Source: an uncultured Lachnospiraceae bacterium
GTDB taxonomy: Bacteria; Bacillota; Clostridia; Lachnospirales; Lachnospiraceae
Length of the DNA: 64,000 nucleotides
Assembly (NCBI GenBank): GCA_934438085.1
Contig: CAKSBC010000011.1
Location: forward strand, 8,651-72,650
Reading direction: 5' to 3'
The notes under the pieces were generated by a model, which was not told the origin of the DNA, did no database searches, and worked only from the letters and a program-made list of their open reading frames with translations. Positions 28,260 to 36,750 of the stretch are shown here, piece by piece. A program made the translations under genes and the position numbers. Each line of letters opens with the position of its first letter. The first letter of the stretch is position 1.

Positions 28260-28317
28260 TGTTTTACCCCTCCGCTTATTCAGTACCGCATTCATTATAT
28301 ACCAAAGCTAAGGTTCA

Positions 28318-28326
28318 TGATATAAT
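28318..28326 (+). promoter_or_regulatory. Extended -10 promoter for the PqqD-like gene
   Basis: TG-A-TATAAT forms an extended -10 element on the plus strand. No good -35 is visible. The start would fall near 28333, 36 bases before the ATG. Confidence 0.5.
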
Positions 28327-28368
28327 CAATGTGTTTTTTATCATCAAACAGAAACGAGGACATATATA

Positions 28369-28668
28369 ATGAAGCTTAAAGACGGTGTATCAACCGAGAT
28401 CCGCGGCGAAGAGCCGATATTACCTACAATGCCGAATACTGCCGAATACTATGCTGTATTTTCCGGCGCAGCCGCAGAGAATTTCCCTGAGCCGATAAGG
28501 ATCGATGAAGTAACTCACTTCCTTATGAACGAGCTTAAGGAAGAAAAGACAGAGGAAGATCTTGTAAAGACTATGGTTGAGACCTATGAGGTCAAAGAAG
28601 ACGTTGTTAAGGAAGACGTTCACGCTCTTATAGAACAGCTCAAGGCAGCAGGCATCATTACGGAGTAA
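28369..28668 (+). CDS. PqqD-like (RRE-fold) protein, orphan
   Basis: A protein of 99 aa with the PqqD layout: an N-terminal beta segment, then IDEVTHFLMNEL followed by helices KTEEDLVKTMVETYEV and VKEDVHALIEQLKAAGII. PqqD-like RiPP recognition elements bind the leader of a precursor peptide and bring it to a modifying enzyme, often a radical SAM protein. No radical SAM maturase or precursor gene is visible beside it. ATG 28369 follows GAGGA. It is transcribed alone, opposite to its neighbours, and ends at a bidirectional terminator. Confidence 0.7.
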   Translation: MKLKDGVSTEIRGEEPILPTMPNTAEYYAVFSGAAAENFPEPIRIDEVTHFLMNELKEEKTEEDLVKTMVETYEVKEDVVKEDVHALIEQLKAAGIITE

Positions 28669-28742
28669 TTTTTGAAATTATAGATTTTTTCAGATGTGTC
28701 AGTGTGAGCAATTTTCGCCCGCAATGCTTTCTTTTAAAGATT

Positions 28743-28787
28743 AATATCCCGCCTTCATATCATGTATAGATATGAAAACGGGATATT
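28743..28787. terminator. Bidirectional terminator between PqqD-like and surface protein genes
   Basis: A long stem AATATCCCG...CGGGATATT is extended by an inner CTTCATATC/GATATGAA pair. A/T-rich runs on both sides suit two converging genes. Confidence 0.8.
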
Positions 28788-28796
28788 TTATTTATC

Positions 28797-31463
28797 TTAT
28801 TTTACCCATGCACCGTTTGCATCAACCTTGAAGCCGTCAGGTGTCATGCCGTTTGTAACAAGTGAACCCTTTGAAGCTCCTGCAAATGCGCTTGAGCCGG
28901 CCTTAGCTGCGGTATTAAAATAATACCACTGTCCGCTTATCATATTCCAGCCTGTATACATAAATCCGAACTTTCCGTCATGCTGATCATGAAGGAAATA
29001 TTTCTGTCCGTCCTTATCTGTGAACCAGCCGCAGTCAGCATAACCGTTTGCATTGAAATGATACCAGTTGTTTGTTCCGTTCCATGTGCACTCAAACCAC
29101 TGATCCTTAGGATAGCTTCCGTCAGTCTTCTTGAACCACCAGCCGTTGTTATCCTGTACCCATGAGCCGTTATTGACTGTGCTTCTTGAACGACCTGAAC
29201 CGCCTGAGCTTCCTGAGCCGGAGCCGGAACCTCCGCTTGATTTATTGGTATAAACAAGTGCATAGGTAGAGAATTTATCTGTCTGGAATTTAATCTTAGT
29301 ACCGCCTGCAATAACTGTAGCAGGAAGTATCTCAGCCTTGCCGTCATGCATTCTTATAACACTGAAGCTGCGATTTCCTGACTGAAGAGCTGCAGGGATA
29401 TCCATAGTGATATCTATCATATCAGGAAGCTTAGTGATATTAGCAACCGGACTTCCTCCGATAGTCATACCTATTGAAATATCTGTGAAAAGTGCAATAT
29501 TACCGTTTCCTGCAAGCTCCTTGATTGCTTTAAGCTCTGCTTCAGGAAGTGATGCCTCACTGATACTTGAAAGATCCATCTGAGTTCCAATAGGTGTACC
29601 TGCTGCAATGGCAGACTTTATCTCACTTCCAAGATCAGTTTTATCAGTCTTAATCTCGACATCAGACGTACCGCTTCCGTTATTTTTAATAATTTCAGCT
29701 ACTGCATCGTTTACTGTAGTATCAGCAGCATTATCTGAAGGAACATCTGCGGCTGAGTTTGAATTAACTTTATTCTCTATAAATACAGGCATAAAATAAG
29801 CATTCTCTGTTAATTCCAAATCATCAGTATATTTATATTCATTACCTGTATAATGATCAAACCAGCCAATAAATGTGCATCCATCCTTTTCAAGCTCATC
29901 TGATATTAATAAGTAACGAATTCCTTTTTCAGCAAAGATACCTCCTGTTATATTTCCTCCCTCAACAGATAATTGTGAACCTGCATTAGAACAGATATAT
30001 CCATTTATAGTTGGGTCATTGTTAATAATCAACTCTCCTGCATTTACTTTATAACCAGAATAATAATATTCATTATTAATTATTGCATGATCGTTATTTG
30101 ATGTATTGGTAAATGTGCCGCCGCTTATTTCAGCTATATTAGCGTTAAGTACAGCATTCTGAGCTGCGTTTATGAACTCACCGCCAGATATATCAAGAAT
30201 ACCTGCATCATCATTCTTTATGGTATTGAGACCACCATTAAACGTTCCGTTTTTAATCGTTAATGTAGGAGTATTACTTCCATTAGGATTTTTTTCTTTA
30301 TAATCTTTATAACTGTAATATCCGTTTTCAATCAAACTTGAATACTTACCATTTGCTGTAACAAAAGCATTTTCAATAGTCAAATTTCCAAGATTTTGAA
30401 TAACATAGTAGCTGTTACCGCCGTTATCATGAGCATTTTTCCCTTTTTCATTTGATCTTATGAGAGTTGCTCCGTCAATAACTACACTACCGCCTTCTTC
30501 AATTTTCAATGCAGCTCTTGCGTGCGAGACATTATCAATTCCTCCGCCGCCTGTAATATTAAGTTTTCCGCCTGATTTGACAGTAATAGTATGTTTTCCA
30601 TCTATATTTGTAAGTATCGCACCAGGATTTATTGTAAGTGTAACCTCTGCGTCTTCAGGAATTATAAGACTTGCAGTTATACTTTCTGATATCTCGGTAT
30701 TTGATGTTATCTCAACCTCTTTACCTTTTATTTCTTCCTGCTTTTCAAGAGTCATTAAAGAGGCTTCATTAACAGCATCAGCTACAGCTGTCAGAGTTTC
30801 TGTCTGCTCATCTGTAAGCTCAATGCCGTTAGTCTCTGTAAGCTCTGCAATGTCATTTAATATTGCATTGACCTTGGTAAGCTTTTCAGAATCATTTCCG
30901 TATGTCTTTATTTCATCAACTGAAGGAAGACTTTCTATAAGCTTTGAAACCTTCTGCATAACTGCTTCAAGATCTGATTCTCCAGCTTTAACTCCTGCTG
31001 CATTTTCTTCAGCCTTTTTATCAGCATCTTCGCCCTCAGTTTTATCTTCGGTTTTCTTTGCGTCTGAGTTTTCTTTTACTTCATCTTTCTTTTCGACTTC
31101 AGAGCCTTCTGCTTTTACCCCCCCCTCTTTGGAATCGTCTGTTTTAGAATTCTCTGTTTTAACTTCTTCTGTTTTCTTTTCTTCCTTTACCTCTCCCTGC
31201 TCATTTTCTGATTTGCCTTCGTTTTCATCAGAGCCGGTCGAAAGCTTATTATCTTCAGTTTTTTCTTCTTTATTAACTCCTGCACCATCTTCGGCATTGT
31301 TATCTTTAGATTCACTGCCATTTTCAAGCGATGCTTCGACAGTTTTCTGCTCTCCTGCCTCATCTGCAAATACCGGAGATGCCGACATAGCCGGAGATGC
31401 CGCTAAAACAAGGCTGAGTGCAACAGCTGTCAGTTTTTTGCCGCATATAAATTTCCTTTTCAT
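28797..31463 (-). CDS. Large secreted surface protein with beta-helix and wall-binding repeats
   Basis: A protein of 888 aa. A signal peptide (about 1-34, ending SPVFADEA) is followed by a very acidic Glu/Lys/Ser-rich stretch (about 35-165) and a helical part. Next comes a right-handed beta-helix style region (about 285-500, repeated GGxI, LTIENA, ISGGEF and ISGGTF segments). A Ser/Gly linker follows (about 735-755). The C-terminus has choline/glucan-type wall-binding repeats (NNGWWFKKTDGSYPKDQW, GWFTDKDGQKYF, GQWYYFN). It is probably a wall-associated adhesin or carbohydrate-interacting protein. ATG 31463 follows GAGGGAG; an upstream extension lacks support. An eight-G tract lies in the acidic region. 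Confidence 0.82.
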   Translation of the reverse strand: MKRKFICGKKLTAVALSLVLAASPAMSASPVFADEAGEQKTVEASLENGSESKDNNAEDGAGVNKEEKTEDNKLSTGSDENEGKSENEQGEVKEEKKTEEVKTENSKTDDSKEGGVKAEGSEVEKKDEVKENSDAKKTEDKTEGEDADKKAEENAAGVKAGESDLEAVMQKVSKLIESLPSVDEIKTYGNDSEKLTKVNAILNDIAELTETNGIELTDEQTETLTAVADAVNEASLMTLEKQEEIKGKEVEITSNTEISESITASLIIPEDAEVTLTINPGAILTNIDGKHTITVKSGGKLNITGGGGIDNVSHARAALKIEEGGSVVIDGATLIRSNEKGKNAHDNGGNSYYVIQNLGNLTIENAFVTANGKYSSLIENGYYSYKDYKEKNPNGSNTPTLTIKNGTFNGGLNTIKNDDAGILDISGGEFINAAQNAVLNANIAEISGGTFTNTSNNDHAIINNEYYYSGYKVNAGELIINNDPTINGYICSNAGSQLSVEGGNITGGIFAEKGIRYLLISDELEKDGCTFIGWFDHYTGNEYKYTDDLELTENAYFMPVFIENKVNSNSAADVPSDNAADTTVNDAVAEIIKNNGSGTSDVEIKTDKTDLGSEIKSAIAAGTPIGTQMDLSSISEASLPEAELKAIKELAGNGNIALFTDISIGMTIGGSPVANITKLPDMIDITMDIPAALQSGNRSFSVIRMHDGKAEILPATVIAGGTKIKFQTDKFSTYALVYTNKSSGGSGSGSGSSGGSGRSRSTVNNGSWVQDNNGWWFKKTDGSYPKDQWFECTWNGTNNWYHFNANGYADCGWFTDKDGQKYFLHDQHDGKFGFMYTGWNMISGQWYYFNTAAKAGSSAFAGASKGSLVTNGMTPDGFKVDANGAWVK
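31118..31125 (-). repeat. Homopolymeric G8 tract inside the surface protein gene
   Basis: Eight consecutive C on the plus strand (G on the coding strand) encode the Glu-Gly-Gly-Val junction in KEGGVK. The tract is in frame here. Gain or loss of one base would truncate the protein before its beta-helix and wall-binding parts. Confidence 0.85.
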
Positions 31464-31550
31464 ACTTGTCTCCCTCTTAATTATTATTGGCGAGATCCGG
31501 TACATTATTGATGCATGAAGTGCCGAATTATCGTCTCTCAAACCATCCTC

Positions 31551-31578
31551 ATTCTATCACTTGCCAACCTTAATTCAA
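31551..31578 (-). promoter_or_regulatory. Possible promoter of the surface protein gene
   Basis: Minus-strand TTGAAT (31573-31578) and TAGAAT (31551-31556) are 16 bases apart, about 90 bases upstream of the ATG. The 367-bp gap between this gene and the LysR gene also holds a short G/C-richer patch near 31690-31735 with two similar CCGAGC(C)ATTGG segments. I see no gene in it. Confidence 0.4.
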
Positions 31579-31830
31579 GATTAAATATGTACATATTTCC
31601 TGAATATTTAGTTGAAAATATTGTTAAGTTGTCAATTATACATAAAGGCTAAGACTTCATTCTTCGCCTACAAGGTCATCATGCCTCCGAGCCATTGGGT
31701 TCAGCTTTGAAGTCCGAGCATTGGCGGGAATATCATTTGGTGAGAATGACAATGCATCCATTCTATAAATCTATGTTATAATACTCTCACTTGGACAATA
31801 GCTATTTATTCTTATTCAGAGGTGTATAAA

Positions 31831-32787
31831 ATGACCCTTCAGCAGCTAACATATATTTCAACCGTAGCAAGATACGGTTCCTTCAGTAAGGCAGCACAAA
31901 GTCTTTATGTTTCACAGCCCGGCATAAGCCGTATGGTTCAGGCACTTGAAGAGGAATTAGGCATAACTATTTTTGTCCGCTCAAGTGCAGGCATTTCTCT
32001 TACAGATCAGGGCAGGGAGCTTCTCAACATGGGCAACCGTCTGCTTCAGGATGCTGACCGTATAAAGGAGCATTTCATCGAAACAGAATCCGATACCTCT
32101 GATACCTTGAGCGTAAGCGCACAGCATTACAGCTTTGCGATCGATGCCATGATGATGGTTCAGAAGCGCTCCGATAAAAAAGCCTATACCTTTAAAACCT
32201 ATATCGAGCAGGGGCCGCACGTTGTTAAGCACGTCGTTGAAAAAGAATCCGAGCTTGGTTTTATCTTCATTACTACTGAAAACAAGCGCCACATGAATCG
32301 TGTATTCGATGACAATGATCTTGAATTTCACTGTCTCATCGAAAGCAAGCCCTATGTTTTCGTTCACAACTCGCATCCTCTTGCAGGCAAAAAGATGGTG
32401 ACATTTGAAGATCTTAAGCCTTATCCGTGCATCATGTATGAATTAGATGCCGATGCCCCTTCAATTCTTAATGAAGAGCTCGTAACAACTAACGGATTTT
32501 TCCCGAATAAGGTTAATGTTGTAAACGGTTTATATCAAAGTCTCAGCATAATGGTTGAAAATCAGGGCTTTGACATGGGCACCGGTGTCCTTTCCCGCAG
32601 CAACCGTAAATACGGAGTTGTTCGTATTCCGGTAAAGGACTATGACATGCCTGTCGAAATCGGATACATTTGCCGAAAGGGACATAAGCTTAGCCAGCTT
32701 GCCGAGGAATATATAAGATGTGTTAATGAATTATGGAATGAAGCAAAGATCATTGATTCCGAATCTAATAACACTTTGAACGTGTGA
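31831..32787 (+). CDS. LysR-family transcriptional regulator
   Basis: A protein of 318 aa. The N-terminal winged helix-turn-helix reads LQQLTYISTVARYGSFSKAAQSLYVSQPGISRMVQALEEEL, with the usual LysR substrate-binding region behind it. ATG 31831 follows GAGGT seven bases upstream; a GTG three codons earlier is less likely. It diverges from the surface protein gene and is followed by a terminator and then the glycine symporter on the other strand. The closest target cannot be named from sequence. Confidence 0.9.
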   Translation: MTLQQLTYISTVARYGSFSKAAQSLYVSQPGISRMVQALEEELGITIFVRSSAGISLTDQGRELLNMGNRLLQDADRIKEHFIETESDTSDTLSVSAQHYSFAIDAMMMVQKRSDKKAYTFKTYIEQGPHVVKHVVEKESELGFIFITTENKRHMNRVFDDNDLEFHCLIESKPYVFVHNSHPLAGKKMVTFEDLKPYPCIMYELDADAPSILNEELVTTNGFFPNKVNVVNGLYQSLSIMVENQGFDMGTGVLSRSNRKYGVVRIPVKDYDMPVEIGYICRKGHKLSQLAEEYIRCVNELWNEAKIIDSESNNTLNV

Positions 32788-32790
32788 AAA

Positions 32791-32826
32791 AAGGCTCTGC
32801 AGTTTATATCGCCGCAGAGCCTTTTT
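32791..32826 (+). terminator. Terminator of the LysR gene
   Basis: A perfect 10-bp stem AAGGCTCTGC/GCAGAGCCTT followed by TTTTT starts just after the stop codon. Confidence 0.88.
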
Positions 32827-32866
32827 ACATTATATGATTTATTTTTTATGTCTAATTTTTATGATT

Positions 32867-32911
32867 CTTATTCTTTATACGTCTTATTCTTTATACGTCT
32901 TATTCTTTTTA
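32867..32911. repeat. 16-bp tandem repeat, 2.8 copies
   Basis: CTTATTCTTTATACGT occurs at 32867-32882 and 32883-32898, with a partial third copy to 32911, in the gap downstream of the LysR and symporter genes. Confidence 0.8.
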
Positions 32912-32935
32912 CTTCTGTTTATTCATTAAATAAGA

Positions 32936-34315
32936 TCATTTCTTCTTATTATAAGAATACTCGTTTACTGATTTAACTACAACGCCTGTAAGAGCGAACA
33001 GTGCGATGGCGTTCGGGATTACCATAAGCTGGTTGAACATATCTGAAAGCTCCCATACAAGGTCATTTGATGCAAGTGTGCCAAGGAAAATGAACACAAT
33101 AGCAATGATTGAATATATTAACTGGCTCTTCTCACCAAACAGATACTTGATATTGACCTTTCCGAAGAGGTTCCAGCCAAGGATGGTTGAATAAGCAAAG
33201 AACAGAAGGCAGATAGCTACGAAGCCTGCGCCGACCTTCTCACCCATAACAACACCGAAGGCTGTCTGTGCAAGGTTTGCCTTTCCTATAGTCTCAGGGA
33301 TAATGCCTGATGCAAGGATACCGTCGCTTGTGTAAAGTGTTGAAATAATAACGAGCGCATTAAGAGTAAGTACTACGAATGTATCAATAAATACACCTAC
33401 CATTGCTACCACACCCTGCTCGTGAGGTGTCTTAACATCTGCAAGAGCATGCGCATGAGGTGTTGAACCCATACCTGCCTCATTAGAGAAAAGTCCTCTC
33501 TTAGCACCTTGGCTGATAGCGATTTTAAGTGCTGCACCGAATCCGCCGCCGATGATTGCCTGCGGAGCAAATGCATACTTGAAGATCATGCCGAAGGTCT
33601 CTGGAATGTACTTGATACGAACAACGAGTACGTAAAGGCCTCCTAAAATGAATATTAATGCCATTATAGGAACTATCTTCTCTGTTACAGCTGCAAGTCT
33701 CTTTGTTCCTCCGATGAAAATGAATCCGCTGAATGCAACAAGCGCGATACCTGTGATCCATGTAGGAATACCGAAGGCTGTGTTAAATGTTGATCCGATA
33801 GAGTTTGACTGAACCATGCAGCCGAAGAAGCCGAGTGCAAGGATAATTGCTATTGCAAAGAATCCTGCAAGGAACTTTCCTAATGTTCCCTTGAATGCTG
33901 TTGTTATGTAATAAACAGGGCCTCCATGGATCTTGCCGTCAGCTTCAACTCTTCTTGTAACGATAGCCATTGTAGCCTCTGCATAGATAGTAGCCATTCC
34001 GAAGAATGCTATGATCCACATCCAGAAAATAGCTCCCGGGCCTCCTGTAAGAATAGCTCCGCTGGCACCTACTATGTTTCCTGTACCAACCTGAGCAGCT
34101 ATTGCTGTTGCAAGAGCCTGGAATGAGCTCATACCGTTATCCTTTTTCTCGCCTCTTAAGGTAAGCTCACCGAAGGTCTTCTGAATGCCTTCCTTAAAAC
34201 ATCTTACCTGTACAAAGCGTGTCTTCACGGTGTACCAAATACCCATGGCCAGAAGCAGGAACACCAGAATGTAATCTGACAGATATGAATTGATCGTCTG
34301 TACTACTTTAAGCAT
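32936..34315 (-). CDS. Sodium:alanine/glycine symporter (AgcS family)
   Basis: A transporter of 459 aa with about 11 helices, taking up small amino acids with Na+ or H+. Family patterns are AIAAQVGTGNIVGASGAI and GLFSNEAGMGSTPHAHA. ATG 34315 follows GGGAGGG. A glycine riboswitch with a terminator precedes it, so glycine is the probable substrate and the ligand that controls it. Other symporters of this family under glycine switches are known. Confidence 0.93.
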   Translation of the reverse strand: MLKVVQTINSYLSDYILVFLLLAMGIWYTVKTRFVQVRCFKEGIQKTFGELTLRGEKKDNGMSSFQALATAIAAQVGTGNIVGASGAILTGGPGAIFWMWIIAFFGMATIYAEATMAIVTRRVEADGKIHGGPVYYITTAFKGTLGKFLAGFFAIAIILALGFFGCMVQSNSIGSTFNTAFGIPTWITGIALVAFSGFIFIGGTKRLAAVTEKIVPIMALIFILGGLYVLVVRIKYIPETFGMIFKYAFAPQAIIGGGFGAALKIAISQGAKRGLFSNEAGMGSTPHAHALADVKTPHEQGVVAMVGVFIDTFVVLTLNALVIISTLYTSDGILASGIIPETIGKANLAQTAFGVVMGEKVGAGFVAICLLFFAYSTILGWNLFGKVNIKYLFGEKSQLIYSIIAIVFIFLGTLASNDLVWELSDMFNQLMVIPNAIALFALTGVVVKSVNEYSYNKKK

Positions 34316-34399
34316 TTAATTGCCCTCCCCGAAATAAATTTGCTTCGTCAGTCTTTTGTACGATCGTTTATGTATGACTGACTATGCCGCATAAAAAAA

Positions 34400-34418
34400 G
34401 AACCGCATTGCTCGGTTC
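34400..34418 (-). terminator. Riboswitch expression-platform terminator
   Basis: The minus-strand hairpin GAACCG-AGCAATG-CGGTTC is followed by seven U, between the glycine aptamer and the symporter ATG. It should stop transcription in one of the ligand states. Confidence 0.85.
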
Positions 34419-34461
34419 CGGAATAAAGGTCAGGCAAAAAATGCCGTGATACGCGTGCTAC

Positions 34462-34556
34462 TTGCTCTGTCCTTTTGCCTGAGAGTTTCGCGAGATAATA
34501 TCTCACTTGCACCTTCGGCACCCAATTTAATGGGATTCTCCAGAGTTTCCTCCACA
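34462..34556 (-). ncRNA. Glycine riboswitch aptamer (single)
   Basis: The minus strand carries the hallmark segments of the glycine aptamer in order: GGAGGAAACTCTGGAGA, then GGTGCCGAAGGTGCAAG, then ACTCTCAGGCAAAAGGACAG. Only one aptamer is seen; the flanking sequence does not show a second full copy. The terminator at 34400-34418 and the symporter gene follow. For transporter genes such singlets are often off switches, so high glycine would reduce uptake (from family knowledge). Confidence 0.92.
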
Positions 34557-34622
34557 CTTAGTTTCATGATGAATGTTTCATGATTCAAAGTGGTTCGGCG
34601 GAAACATATTTGATTTTCCGAT

Positions 34623-34651
34623 ATGATACATCGAAAAAGGGAAAAATGCAA
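34623..34651 (-). promoter_or_regulatory. Promoter of the riboswitch-symporter unit
   Basis: Minus-strand TTGCAT (34646-34651) and TATCAT (34623-34628) have a 17-base spacer. The predicted start near 34616 puts the aptamer in the leader. Confidence 0.6.
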
Positions 34652-34856
34652 CCCCTTTAGGCTGCATTTTGCTAAAAAAATGAATTATTTTTTATGCATT
34701 TTACTTATATGCTTGATCAGAGCCGACGCCGTGTGCATACGCCGACTCCGAAAAGCTCACAAAAATCGAATTACATAAAAAGTTATAATTAAAAATATAT
34801 AATCAATGATCTGTCATAGCCACGACTTACAGTCATGGTTTAAAAGAGATCTTTAA

Positions 34857-35801
34857 TCAATGGAACGGCCTCATATAGAATCTTCCCTCAATATTCTGAG
34901 AGGTCATCACATTTATAAATGCATCTTTATCTATACTCAGAATGCTGTGCTTAACAAGTGAGAGCTGTTCCGTTCCTATGATAGTATAAACCATCTCGAC
35001 CTTGTTCCCTGTGTAACCGCCTTCACCGTTAAAAATAGTGCATGAATGGTTTGTCACCCTTCTTATTTCGGCAGATACCTCTTGCGGCTTATCGGTTACG
35101 ACAAACAATGTCTTTTTTTCATATCTGCGGTAGAGATAATTCAGCATCTGTGTGTAAGCAAACTGATAAATAATCGTATAAAGCGCAGACTCCATGCCGA
35201 ATATAATGCCGGATATGACGAGCATTGTAATATTGCAAAGCATTACATAATTAAATGTATTTATGCCTTTTTTTACCGAGCAGCACATCGCAATAAAATC
35301 CGTACCGCCCTGACTGGCTCCTGATCTTAATACAATAGCACTTGCTGTTCCGCTTATTATACCGCCGAAAACTGCCAGAAGCAGCGGATCATTAGTGATA
35401 TTGATCTTAGGGATAAGATCTGTTGCAAATGAGAATACAAGTATGCTGTAAAACGAAAACAGTGTGTATTTCTTACCTATTATTACAAATGCAAATGCTG
35501 CCGGTATAATGTTGAACATCAGAGAAAGCGGAGCAAAAGGTATTGTTAAGCCGAAAAACTTGAGTGCTATTCTCTGTATAAGAACGCTGGCACCGTTAAA
35601 GCCTCCCGGAACAAGATTCGCCGCATTAACAAAGACTGCAATATTAAAAGCACTTAAAAGTGAACCTATAGTTACACCCAAAATAGTCCTGGCGTCTGTT
35701 TTGATTGAACTGTCGTTGTGCTCCTTAATATAATTCATATAGGACTCATCGACCTTTTGCTTATCCTGTCCGAGATATATTTCTTTAGTTTTGTCAGCCA
35801 T
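34857..35801 (-). CDS. YitT-family membrane protein with DUF2179 domain
   Basis: A protein of about 314 aa. Five or six helices form the YitT core (VNAANLVPGGFNGASVLIQRIA and SGASQGGTDFIA). A cytoplasmic C-terminal DUF2179 domain follows from about residue 220 (KTLFVVTDKPQEVSAEI to the end). The function is unknown; transport has been suggested for the family. Several upstream starts exist, but ATG 35801 has GGAGG eight bases upstream. Its promoter is near 35858-35885. Confidence 0.85.
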   Translation of the reverse strand: MADKTKEIYLGQDKQKVDESYMNYIKEHNDSSIKTDARTILGVTIGSLLSAFNIAVFVNAANLVPGGFNGASVLIQRIALKFFGLTIPFAPLSLMFNIIPAAFAFVIIGKKYTLFSFYSILVFSFATDLIPKINITNDPLLLAVFGGIISGTASAIVLRSGASQGGTDFIAMCCSVKKGINTFNYVMLCNITMLVISGIIFGMESALYTIIYQFAYTQMLNYLYRRYEKKTLFVVTDKPQEVSAEIRRVTNHSCTIFNGEGGYTGNKVEMVYTIIGTEQLSLVKHSILSIDKDAFINVMTSQNIEGRFYMRPFH

Positions 35802-35857
35802 AACAGCGTCCTCCGTGTGTTGCTCATGCATTTTAAAGTATTTTGTAGACAATTGGT

Positions 35858-35885
35858 ATTATATCCATTTGAAAAAATTTGTAAA
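35858..35885 (-). promoter_or_regulatory. Promoter of the yitT-like gene
   Basis: Minus-strand TTTACA (35880-35885) and TATAAT (35858-35863) are 16 bases apart. An ATTGGTA half-site at 35852-35858 overlaps the end of the -10 element. The same motif forms a palindrome at 35984-35998. Confidence 0.6.
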
Positions 35886-35983
35886 ATAGAAATATAGCCT
35901 GTGAAAACAAGGATTTTATGTTATTTTTCAACAAATGCCGTTTGGCGTTTTTGTACAATATCTTATCGTTTTATGTGTGATAA

Positions 35984-35998
35984 ATTGGTAGTACCAAT
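35984..35998. promoter_or_regulatory. Palindromic operator candidate ATTGGTA-G-TACCAAT
   Basis: A perfect 7-bp inverted repeat around one base, containing TGGT-NNN-ACCA, the kind of site bound by GntR-family regulators. It lies in a 333-bp gap with no gene between the yitT-like gene and the rplT terminator. The rest of the gap is A/T-rich and shows no other feature. Confidence 0.45.
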
Positions 35999-36078
35999 CT
36001 GTCTTTTTCTGTTTATAACTGACCTGCGGTTCAAAACAACACTTTTTGTCCCATAACCCACCCTATAACTATAGGCAA

Positions 36079-36112
36079 CAAAAAAGCACCGAAGAGTTTC
36101 CTCAACGATGCT
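36079..36112 (-). terminator. Terminator of infC-rpmI-rplT
   Basis: An imperfect minus-strand stem AGCATCG...CGGTGCT closes around a GAAA loop and is followed by a run of T. It sits just past the rplT stop. Confidence 0.65.
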
Positions 36113-36134
36113 TTTATTATTTATCAAGCTCTAA

Positions 36135-36494
36135 TTATTTATTAAGAGTGTTCTTTGCAAGCTCGCAAAGTGATGCAAATCCAGCTGCATCTGAGATAGC
36201 AAGCTCTGAAAGAACCTTACGGTTCATATCAACACCTGCAGTCTTAAGACCATGCATAAGCTGTGAGTAGCTGATACCGTTCATTCTTGCACCTGCATTG
36301 ATACGTGTGATCCAAAGAGCTCTGTACTGTCTCTTCTTCTCCTTACGTCCTCTGTATGCGTTAGCAAGTGCTCTCATTACTGACTGCTTAGCTACACGAT
36401 ACTGCTTTGAACGTGCTCCTCTGTAACCCTTAGCCAGCTTGAGTACTCTGTTATGCTTTCTTCTTGCGTTCATGCCGCCTTTAATTCTTGCCAT
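36135..36494 (-). CDS. rplT: 50S ribosomal protein L20
   Basis: A protein of 119 aa, a highly basic RNA-binding ribosomal protein: ARIKGGMNARRKHNRVLKLAKGYRG at the start and the globular C-terminal half with MNRKVLSELA. L20 also represses its own operon by binding the leader in Firmicutes. The start follows AGGAGG. It is the last gene of infC-rpmI-rplT. Confidence 0.97.
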   Translation of the reverse strand: MARIKGGMNARRKHNRVLKLAKGYRGARSKQYRVAKQSVMRALANAYRGRKEKKRQYRALWITRINAGARMNGISYSQLMHGLKTAGVDMNRKVLSELAISDAAGFASLCELAKNTLNK

Positions 36495-36520
36495 TTTAAT
36501 TTCCTCCTACGACTAAAGAT

Positions 36521-36724
36521 TTACAGATAAGGCATTATCTTCTTCATTGTTGCTACGTTTGTAGAATCTACCTCAACGCCCTTTACAAGATGTCTCTTTC
36601 TCTTTCTTGTCTTCTTTGTAAGGATGTGTGACTTGTTAGCATGCATTCTCATGAGCTTTCCTGATCCGGTAAGCTTAAAACGCTTTGCAGCTGCTCTCTT
36701 TGTCTTGAACTTTTTAACTGCCAT
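36521..36724 (-). CDS. rpmI: 50S ribosomal protein L35
   Basis: A small basic protein of 67 aa with [20 protein letters not shown] and [14 protein letters not shown], the usual L35 sequence. The start follows AGGAGG. It lies between infC and rplT. Confidence 0.97.
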   Translation of the reverse strand: MAVKKFKTKRAAAKRFKLTGSGKLMRMHANKSHILTKKTRKRKRHLVKGVEVDSTNVATMKKIMPYL

Positions 36725-36750
36725 ATCTGTTTCCTCCTGATTCTTTACGT

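Noticed and set aside
34348..34651. Short open frames over the riboswitch region
   Set aside because: They lie on the aptamer and terminator and have no coding support.
34462..34660. Tandem glycine riboswitch
   Set aside because: Only one full set of aptamer hallmarks is visible.
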